A stretch of DNA of 16,352 bases from Pseudomonadota bacterium (lineage in GTDB: Bacteria > Pseudomonadota > Gammaproteobacteria > Burkholderiales > Burkholderiaceae_D), in assembly GCA_023422955.1 (NCBI GenBank), contig JAFAGG010000012.1:1-16352 (forward strand). Direction: 5' to 3'. Shown one piece after another: positions 7,767-13,223 of this stretch. How positions within the stretch are numbered: the stretch's first letter is position 1; each line of letters opens with the position of its first letter. Position numbers and translations under genes: made by a program. Below the pieces are notes generated by a model. It worked only from the letters and a program-made list of their open reading frames with translations, had not been told where the DNA came from and did not search any database.

Positions 7767-8230
7767 GTGCATTCCAGTTGAGCCGCAATGCATTCGGAAA
7801 GCTGGTGTTTGCTTCGGCGGATGGCAACAGCGTGCATGAAGGCGTGGTGCCCGTTCGCGCCTTTCCGATTGCCTCGCCCGACAAGGGAATTTCATTGCTC
7901 AGCACGGAGGGCCGCGAACTGGCGTGGATCGACAAGTTAAGCGATGTGCCGGAACCGGCGCGCGCGCTGATCGAGGAAGAACTGACCAACCGCGACTTTC
8001 TGCCTCAGATTCATCGCATCCTGCAGGTTTCCACCTTTGCGTCGCCCAGCACCTGGGAAGTGGAAACCGACCGCGGTCCGGCCACGCTGGTGCTGAAAGG
8101 GGAAGAAGATATCCGCCGCATTACGCAGGCGGCGCTGTTGATCGCCGATGCGCATGGCGTGCAATACCTGGTACGCGATATCCAGGAACTGGATCGCGCA
8201 AGCCGAAAATTGCTGGATCGTTTTCTGTAA
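7763..8230 (+). CDS. DUF1854 family protein, partner of the ABC transporter
   Basis: The 155-aa protein has no signal peptide or membrane segment and should be cytosolic. It matches the DUF1854 family from memory of its character: an N-terminal stretch like VPVRAFPIASPDKGISLL, then a glutamate-rich middle (IEEELTNRDFLPQI), then a beta-rich part ending near YLVRDIQELD. Its ATG overlaps the transporter stop codon (ATGA), so the two are coupled and probably made in fixed ratio. That fits an accessory subunit of the transporter or an adaptor for its cargo. No catalytic motif is evident and the molecular function is unknown. The family is known to me chiefly through its co-occurrence with cyanophycin genes, which this locus shows. 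It ends about 180 nt before the convergent binding-protein gene. Confidence 0.85.
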   Translation: MSAFQLSRNAFGKLVFASADGNSVHEGVVPVRAFPIASPDKGISLLSTEGRELAWIDKLSDVPEPARALIEEELTNRDFLPQIHRILQVSTFASPSTWEVETDRGPATLVLKGEEDIRRITQAALLIADAHGVQYLVRDIQELDRASRKLLDRFL

Positions 8231-8313
8231 GGTTTGCCGACGGACCTGTCTTCTGCTGCCTAGTTGTGCTTGCAGGAGTTGCGTTGCTGTCAGTATCTGC
8301 AAGCAGACAGCTC

Positions 8314-8356
8314 AAAAGAAAAACGGGAAAGCAAGCACTTGCTGCGCTGCTTTCCC
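8314..8356 (-). terminator. Rho-independent terminator of the talarate dehydratase/binding-protein operon
   Basis: On the minus strand a 9-bp stem (GGGAAAGCA/TGCTTTCCC, 8348-8356 with 8325-8333) is followed immediately by GTTTTTCTTTT. This is a textbook intrinsic terminator about 50 nt after the binding-protein stop codon. Read on the plus strand the same stem is followed by only three T residues, so it may also weakly end the DUF1854 transcript. Confidence 0.85.
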
Positions 8357-8363
8357 TTTCATC

Positions 8364-8385
8364 GCGGCCCCTTCAAGCGGGCCGC
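8364..8385. terminator. Second hairpin between the convergent operons
   Basis: The arms GCGGCCC (8364-8370) and GGGCCGC (8379-8385) give a 7-bp GC stem with an 8-nt loop, followed on the plus strand by CTTTC. It may assist termination of the DUF1854 transcript or protect the 3' end of the opposite one. The T-run is poor. Confidence 0.4.
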
Positions 8386-8406
8386 CTTTCATCGAAGTTT
8401 GATTGC

Positions 8407-9369
8407 TTAGTCGATGGTGATCTTGCCGGTGTCGATCACTTTCTGCCAGCGTGCAAATTCCTTGGCCTGGAAGGCAGTGAATTCTTCCGGCGAATTGCCG
8501 ACGATTTCAAAGCCCAGTTCCAGCAGCTTGGCCTTCACATCGGCTTCATTCAGCGCGGCGACGATGCCCTGGTGCAGCTTCATCTTGATATCGTTGGGAA
8601 TGCCCTTCGGTGCGGCGAAGGCTTGCCAGGAATAGACAGTCGCATTTTTCAGGCCGAGCTCTTCCATGGTCGGCACATCCGGCAGCAGCGGCGAGCGCTT
8701 GGAGCTGGTGATCGCGAGCGGGCGCAGCTTGCCAGCCTTGATGTTGGGCAGGCCGGTGTTGATGTTCATGAAGGTGGCATCGACTTGTCCGCCCAGCAGA
8801 TCGAGCATGGCCGGCGCGCCGCCCTTGTACGGTACGTGGATGGCCTTGGTGCCGGTTTCCTGCCAGAACAGCTCGGCTGTCAGATGGTCGGAAGTGCCGT
8901 TGCCTGCCGACGCAAAGGTCATCTTGCCGGGATTGGCTTTCAGGAAGTTCATCACATCCTTGAAGTCCTTGTGCGGCGAACCGGCCGGTACTACCAGCAC
9001 GTTGGGCGCCTGCACCGCGACCGTGATGTAGTCGAAATCCTTCAGCGGGTCATAGCCGACGTTCTTCATCAGGTGAGGGCCGATCACGAATGGTCCCAGC
9101 GAGGAGACGAAAACCGTGTGGCCGTCCGGCGAGGAACGCTTGGCCGTTGCCGCGCCCACCGTGCCGCCCGCGCCGCCCTTGTTTTCCACGATGACGCTGG
9201 CGCCGATAGCCGGTTCCAGCTTGGCTGCCACGGTGCGGGCGATCATGTCGGTGGAGCCGCCCGGCGGGAACGGCACCAGGAAGTTGACCGGCTTGGCGGG
9301 CCAGGCCTGTGCCAGAGCGCCGGTAGATACGGCCAGGCCCAGGGCCAGGGTTGCAAGTGCTTTTTTCAT
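8407..9369 (-). CDS. Bug/TctC-family periplasmic solute-binding protein
   Basis: The 320-aa protein is a tripartite tricarboxylate transporter-type substrate-binding protein, the Bug family greatly expanded in Burkholderiales. It carries a Sec signal peptide (positively charged MKKA, hydrophobic core, cleavage near A20 in GALA-QAWPAKPV), so it acts in the periplasm. Family motifs are visible: the PFPPGGSTDMIAR segment, VENKGGAGGTVGA, FASAGNGTSDHL, and VPYKGGAPAMLDLLGGQVD. Such proteins bind carboxylates and feed TctAB permeases, but no TctA or TctB gene is in the window. Because it lies 84 nt downstream of the galactarate/talarate dehydratase on the same strand, an aldarate or other sugar acid is the likeliest ligand; this is inference from context. 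GAGGAG lies 7 nt before the ATG. Confidence 0.92.
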   Translation of the reverse strand: MKKALATLALGLAVSTGALAQAWPAKPVNFLVPFPPGGSTDMIARTVAAKLEPAIGASVIVENKGGAGGTVGAATAKRSSPDGHTVFVSSLGPFVIGPHLMKNVGYDPLKDFDYITVAVQAPNVLVVPAGSPHKDFKDVMNFLKANPGKMTFASAGNGTSDHLTAELFWQETGTKAIHVPYKGGAPAMLDLLGGQVDATFMNINTGLPNIKAGKLRPLAITSSKRSPLLPDVPTMEELGLKNATVYSWQAFAAPKGIPNDIKMKLHQGIVAALNEADVKAKLLELGFEIVGNSPEEFTAFQAKEFARWQKVIDTGKITID

Positions 9370-9376
9370 GCTGTGT

Positions 9377-9382
9377 CTCCTC
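9377..9382 (-). promoter_or_regulatory. Ribosome binding site of the binding-protein gene
   Basis: GAGGAG on the minus strand, 7 nt before the ATG at 9369, is the strongest Shine-Dalgarno sequence of the aldarate module. It fits the high expression needed for a periplasmic binding protein. Confidence 0.7.
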
Positions 9383-9453
9383 TTTTGTTTTCAATGGTAG
9401 AGGGCTCTGCGGCCCCGAAAATTACCAGTTGCAGCTAGCAGGGTACTACGTGG

Positions 9454-10602
9454 TTAAGGAAGCTTTCCAAACTCGGCTTGTTCTTGCGTCCATGCGCGCG
9501 CCTGCTCGCTCAGGCTGATGCCCAGTCCCGGCCGTGTCGGCACCAGCATGCGGCCATCGCGCGTTTCCAGGCGCTCGTTGAACAGCGGCTCCAGCCAGTC
9601 GAAGTGTTCGACCCAGGGCTCGATCGGGTAGATCGCGGCCAGGTGCACGTGCAGTTCCATCGCAAAGTGAGGCGCCAGCATCAGGCCAGCGTTTTCAGCC
9701 TGGGCCAAGACTTTCAGGAAGGGCGTGATGCCGCCCACGCGCGGCGCATCCGGTTGGATGAAGTCGGCGGCGCGGTGACGGATCAAGTCGAGGTGTTCGG
9801 CGGCGCTGGTCAGCATTTCGCCGGTGGCAATCGGCGTATCGAATTCGCGTGCCAATGCGGCATGGCCTTCGTGGTCATAGGCATCCAGCGGTTCTTCGAT
9901 CCAGATCAGGTTGAATTCCTCGAAGCGGCGGCACATGCGTTGCGCGGCCGGACGATTCCATTGCTGGTTGGCGTCCACCATCAGCGGCACCTTGTCGCCG
10001 AGCTGCTTGCGCACGGTCGACACGCGCTCCAGATCGACCGCATGGTCGGGATGGCCGACTTTCAGCTTGATGCCGCCTATGCCGCGCTCCACGCTGGCTT
10101 GGGCATTGGCCACCACCTGGTCGAGCGGCGTATGCAAAAAGCCGCCGGAGGTGTTGTAGCAGGCAACCGAATCGCGATGCGCGCCCAAGAGCTTGGCCAG
10201 CGGCAGGCCGGCGCGCCGGGCTTTCAGGTCGTACAGCGCCACGTCGAAGGCGGCAATCGCCTGCGTCGACAGGCCGCTGCGGCCGACCGAAGCGCCGGCC
10301 CAGCACAGCTTGGTCCAGAGCTTGGCGATATCGCTGGGATCTTCGCCGATCAGCACCGGCGCGACTTCCTTGGCATGGGCAAACTGGCCCGGCCCGCCGG
10401 CACGCTTGGAGTAACTAAAGCCCAGTCCGCTATGGCCATCCCTGGTCTGGATTTCGGCAAACAGCATCGCCACTTCGGTCATGGGCTTTTGCCGGCCCGT
10501 GAAAACCTTGGCATCGCTGATAGGCGTTGGCAGCGGCAGCATGCAGGAAGAAATTTTCATCCAGGCAATTTCATCGGAATAGGAAGCGCTCGTTGATATC
10601 AT
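9454..10602 (-). CDS. L-talarate/galactarate dehydratase (enolase superfamily)
   Basis: The 382-aa enzyme should dehydrate galactarate (mucate) and/or L-talarate to 5-keto-4-deoxy-D-glucarate in the cytosol. It closely follows the Salmonella TalrD/GalrD sequence as I remember it, including SDAKVFTGRQKP, WAGASVGRSG, CYNTSGGFLHTPLDQV and QPDAPRVGG. The active site fits with a constant 16-residue offset: the KxK motif with K181, metal ligands D210, E236 and E262, and general acid/base H312 in APHFAME. The ATG at 10602 gives an N-terminus like the homologue; the ribosome binding site is modest (GTGGA). It is first in a likely operon with the Bug-type binding protein and divergent from a LacI-family regulator whose probable operator lies over its promoter. 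A related galactarate or glucarate specificity cannot be excluded from sequence alone. Confidence 0.9.
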   Translation of the reverse strand: MISTSASYSDEIAWMKISSCMLPLPTPISDAKVFTGRQKPMTEVAMLFAEIQTRDGHSGLGFSYSKRAGGPGQFAHAKEVAPVLIGEDPSDIAKLWTKLCWAGASVGRSGLSTQAIAAFDVALYDLKARRAGLPLAKLLGAHRDSVACYNTSGGFLHTPLDQVVANAQASVERGIGGIKLKVGHPDHAVDLERVSTVRKQLGDKVPLMVDANQQWNRPAAQRMCRRFEEFNLIWIEEPLDAYDHEGHAALAREFDTPIATGEMLTSAAEHLDLIRHRAADFIQPDAPRVGGITPFLKVLAQAENAGLMLAPHFAMELHVHLAAIYPIEPWVEHFDWLEPLFNERLETRDGRMLVPTRPGLGISLSEQARAWTQEQAEFGKLP

Positions 10603-10607
10603 TATCA
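10594..10607. promoter_or_regulatory. Inverted repeat over the dehydratase start codon
   Basis: TGATA and TATCA flank a 4-nt spacer that contains the ATG of the dehydratase gene. It shares the TGATA half-site with the stronger palindrome at 10648-10665. It could be an auxiliary operator for looping repression, but short AT-rich repeats of this size arise by chance. Confidence 0.25.
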
Positions 10608-10647
10608 GTCCACTGGTAGTTTGATCGGCAAGCAAAGGGCTGCGGTT

Positions 10648-10665
10648 GATGATAACGTTAACATC
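10648..10665. promoter_or_regulatory. Probable LacI-family operator
   Basis: GATGATAACGTTAACATC is an 18-bp palindrome with one mismatched base pair (the 5th position against the 14th). The central AACGTT, with its CpG at the dyad, is typical of LacI/GalR/GntR-type operators. It lies between the divergent regulator and dehydratase genes and overlaps the spacer and -10 of the dehydratase promoter, which implies repression. It may also autoregulate the LacI-family gene, whose start lies 36 nt away. Confidence 0.75.
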
Positions 10666-10677
10666 CGTGCTTCGCAA
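10649..10677 (-). promoter_or_regulatory. Sigma70-like promoter for the dehydratase operon
   Basis: On the minus strand, TTGCGA (10672-10677) and TATCAT (10649-10654) are separated by exactly 17 bp and match the -35 and -10 consensus at 4/6 and 5/6. The operator palindrome covers the -10 and much of the spacer. The expected leader to the ATG at 10602 is about 40 nt. Confidence 0.6.
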
Positions 10678-10701
10678 CACGCTTTGAAATATGATGTATT
10701 C

Positions 10702-11703
10702 ATGAAAAAACAGAGTCCTTCCCTGCCGGTTTCGATCACGCTTCATGACGTGGCGCAAGCAGCCGGCGTGTCCGTGATGACGATATCGCGCGCGCTCAGC
10801 AAGCCCGACCTCGTGTCCGCCGACACGCTGGAAAAGGTGCGCCGCGCCATCGATATGACCGGCTACATTCCAAACCGCCTGGCGGGCGGCCTGAAATCCA
10901 GGCGCAGCATGACCATAGGCGCGCTGGTGCCGTATATCGCCGTACCGCAATTCCTGCCGACCATACAAACCCTGACGGAAGAACTGGCGCAGGCGGGTTA
11001 CCAGCTGATCTTCGGCCAGACCGGCTACGACAATGCGCGTGAACCGGAATTGCTCGACACGCTGTTGAGCCGGCGTGTCGATGGCATCGTGGTATTCGGC
11101 CTGCTCAGGCAACTGCAGGGTACCGAGCGCTTTAGTCGTCTCGGCATTCCGGTGGTGGAAACCTGGGATTTGAGCGATCGTCCGGTCGATATGCTGGTGG
11201 GTTTTTCGCAAGTCAAAGTAGGCAGCAAGGTCGCGGAATTCTGCATCGCGCGCGGCTGGAACAAGGCGGGCATTGCCACCGCCAGCGACGACCGCGCCAC
11301 GCGCCGCCGCCAGGGTTTTCTCGCGACCTTCGGCCGTGACGTGCCGACTGCCACCGTGCGCGCACCCAGTAATCTGGAACTCGGCCGCCAGGCCTTGCGT
11401 GATCTGCTGGCGCAGGACAGCGGTCTGCAAGTGGTCGTCTGCAGTTCCGACGGCCTGGCGCAAGGCGTGCACACCGAAGCCAAGGCCCGCGGCCTTCGCA
11501 TACCGGAAGACCTCGCCATCATAGGATTCGGCGATGCCGACTTCGCCGCGCATCTGGATCCTTCCCTGACCACCGTGCGTATCGATGGCCCTGCCATCGG
11601 CCGCATTGCGGCGCAGAAGATACTGAAGCGTTGCAATGGAGAGGACGTGGAAGAAGCGGTGACGGATGTCGGCTTTGCGATTATGGAGCGGGGGTCGACG
11701 TAA
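10702..11703 (+). CDS. LacI-family transcriptional regulator of the aldarate module
   Basis: The 333-aa protein has the LacI-family layout. An N-terminal helix-turn-helix (ITLHDVAQAAGVSVMTISRA, about 12-31) is followed by the hinge segment YIPNRLAGGL (55-64). A periplasmic-binding-protein-like ligand domain follows (about 70-333) with typical stretches such as GIVVFGLL, VVVCSSDGLAQG and IIGFGDADFA. It should bind DNA as a dimer and release it on binding a sugar or sugar acid. Its divergent position next to the galactarate/talarate dehydratase and the 18-bp palindrome between them suggest that it represses that operon and responds to an aldarate or derivative. The ATG at 10702 is chosen because the helix-turn-helix begins a dozen residues later; an upstream TTG at 10621 would add 27 unrelated residues. 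No clear Shine-Dalgarno sequence precedes it. Its stop lies 5 nt from the convergent kinase gene. Confidence 0.92.
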   Translation: MKKQSPSLPVSITLHDVAQAAGVSVMTISRALSKPDLVSADTLEKVRRAIDMTGYIPNRLAGGLKSRRSMTIGALVPYIAVPQFLPTIQTLTEELAQAGYQLIFGQTGYDNAREPELLDTLLSRRVDGIVVFGLLRQLQGTERFSRLGIPVVETWDLSDRPVDMLVGFSQVKVGSKVAEFCIARGWNKAGIATASDDRATRRRQGFLATFGRDVPTATVRAPSNLELGRQALRDLLAQDSGLQVVVCSSDGLAQGVHTEAKARGLRIPEDLAIIGFGDADFAAHLDPSLTTVRIDGPAIGRIAAQKILKRCNGEDVEEAVTDVGFAIMERGST

Positions 11704-11708
11704 GGGCG

Positions 11709-12947
11709 TTAGCCGAGCGTCGGGCGTAACGGCAGGGTAACGGAAAAGCAGGTGCCATCCGCCGAGCTGCATACTGCGACGTCACCGCCGTGTGCCTGGG
11801 CAATGCCGCGGACCAGCGAAAGGCCAAGCCCCCATCCTTTTTCCTGGCCTTCGGTGGCAGACGCTGCTCTGTGGAAGGGTTCGAAGATAGTGCGTTGATC
11901 GGCCTCGGAAATCGGGTTCCCCTTGTTTTCCACGTGGAGTTCAATGCGGTCTTCATGTGCGACAAGAGAAATGCGAACGGGAGTGTCCGAGGCCCCATAT
12001 TTAACGGCATTGGCTGCAAGATTTTCAATGATGCGGCGCAAGCCTACCGGATCAGCGGTGATGCGGATATCGACTGTTTCAAACTCGAAGCGGTCGCCGT
12101 GCATCGCAGTAAGCTCTTCAATGACTTCCCGGGCTATTTTGCAGGGATCGCACTCTTTTACGTGAATGGAAATTAACTTGCCCGATTTGATCTGGGACGC
12201 ATCAAGCAGGTCCTGGATCATGCGGTCGGCGTGAGTGAGATTCCTGTCGATTCTGGAAAGCAGCAATTGCACATCCTCCCGGTCTGCAAACTTGAGAGCC
12301 AGTAGCTGCGTGCTGAGCTTCGATGCGCAAAGGGGCGTGCGTAAATCGTGAGTGAGAGCTGCCATGAACATTTCACGCAGGTTTTGTTCAGCCCTTAGCT
12401 TCAGCAGTTGGTCGCGCAGGTTTATCTCGGTCATGACAGAAAGGGTAAGTTCCTGCATGACGTGAATTTCGTACTCCGACCACTCGCGCTCCTTGCTGTC
12501 GATCGCGCAGAAGGTGCCAAGAACATGGCCGTCGGGATTGATCAATGGAATGACGACCAGCGCGACGATTCCCCAGGGACCGGTAGAGGGGTGGAACTTG
12601 AGCAGCGGGTCGTTCAGCGCATTCGAAGAGATGATGGACTCACCCTCAAGCGTGTAACGGCAAATCGACGAGTCGATGGGAAGCTCGCGAGATTCCTTGA
12701 ATGGCGATGGCAGGCCGTAATCGGCGACGAAGTATTGTTTATCGGCGCCGACCAGGGAAACGATCGTCAACGGAGCGTTCACGATTTTAGCCGCCAGCTG
12801 CGCCAGCCGATCGAACGCAGCCTGGCGGCCCGCGTCCATGAGTCCCGTATTATTAATGGCCCGGATCCGATCCGGATCGACCAGTTTGCCATTGCAAGCT
12901 TGAGTTCGCTTCAAGGTCGCTGGATCAAGAACTCCTGAAAACTGCAT
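11709..12947 (-). CDS. Soluble GAF-domain sensor histidine kinase
   Basis: The 412-aa protein has an N-terminal GAF sensor domain (about 40-175; AFDRLAQLAAKIVNAPLTIVS, with C96 in the ICRYTL segment). A HisKA dimerisation domain follows with phospho-acceptor H200 in LTHDLRTPL, then a HATPase_c domain with N-box ENLAANAVKYG (308-318) and G2 box GWGLGLSLV (371-379). The usual DxGxG of the G1 box reads ENKGNPI (340-346), a variant seen in other GAF-type kinases, so activity is still plausible. No transmembrane helix or signal peptide is visible, so it should sense an intracellular signal. No response regulator is adjacent, which makes it an orphan in this window. The ATG at 12947 has AGAAGGA only 3 nt upstream, an unusually tight spacing; M37 is an alternative but would shorten the GAF lead-in. 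Confidence 0.9.
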   Translation of the reverse strand: MQFSGVLDPATLKRTQACNGKLVDPDRIRAINNTGLMDAGRQAAFDRLAQLAAKIVNAPLTIVSLVGADKQYFVADYGLPSPFKESRELPIDSSICRYTLEGESIISSNALNDPLLKFHPSTGPWGIVALVVIPLINPDGHVLGTFCAIDSKEREWSEYEIHVMQELTLSVMTEINLRDQLLKLRAEQNLREMFMAALTHDLRTPLCASKLSTQLLALKFADREDVQLLLSRIDRNLTHADRMIQDLLDASQIKSGKLISIHVKECDPCKIAREVIEELTAMHGDRFEFETVDIRITADPVGLRRIIENLAANAVKYGASDTPVRISLVAHEDRIELHVENKGNPISEADQRTIFEPFHRAASATEGQEKGWGLGLSLVRGIAQAHGGDVAVCSSADGTCFSVTLPLRPTLG

Positions 12948-13223
12948 GATTCCTTCTGCCCCTAATCAATGGACGGGTTGAGTTCGAGAATATCCCGGAC
13001 GTCATAAACGAAGCCCGGCAGCCCACGGCGGTATCGGGCGTTTGATCTTGCTATTTCGCCGCAGCTTCAGCGCAGGTCATTCGATGTGACGCGGCAGAGC
13101 CTGCGCGCTGCCCCGGCATGGTGCCACAGGGCGTTGCGCCGTTCAACTAGCAGTCTCAGGCCAGGCATAACTAGCGGTTCCAACAACGTAGGCCCGGCTC
13201 AATGCAGCCTGGGCACGTTCTTT
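12948..13223. other. Intergenic region between kinase and FAD/Fe-S dehydrogenase genes
   Basis: This 276-nt stretch should hold the promoter of the kinase gene (minus) and the 3' end of the dehydrogenase transcript. I see no open frame with coding character and no tRNA or ncRNA fold. Features are a GGCAG/CTGCC inverted repeat at 13093-13112 and the hairpin at 13192-13214. Confidence 0.55.
13192..13214 (-). terminator. Stem-loop just after the FAD/Fe-S dehydrogenase gene
   Basis: On the minus strand GCCC-A-GGCT pairs with AGCC-GGGC, giving eight GC-rich pairs with one bulged A and a 6-nt loop. It begins about 10 nt after the stop codon. There is no T-tract, so it may act as a 3' protective hairpin or a weak terminator. 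Confidence 0.4.

Noticed and set aside
5310..7895. 861-codon minus-strand frame opposite the ABC transporter
   Set aside because: The composition is typical of an antisense reading (many Q, R and H), while the plus strand encodes a complete ABC protein with every motif in place.
7924..9438. 504-codon plus-strand frame spanning the DUF1854 tail and the binding-protein gene
   Set aside because: It runs antisense to the clear Bug-family gene and through the terminator hairpins, with no domain character.
10603..11772. N-terminal extension of the dehydratase frame across the LacI-family gene
   Set aside because: The added residues are antisense to the regulator. The homologous start is at 10602, and the operator and promoter sit just upstream of it.
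13080..13200. Possible tRNA or small RNA in the kinase/dehydrogenase gap
   Set aside because: No cloverleaf can be drawn; the apparent T-loop-like segment lacks matching stems, and no promoter plus terminator pair defines a transcript.
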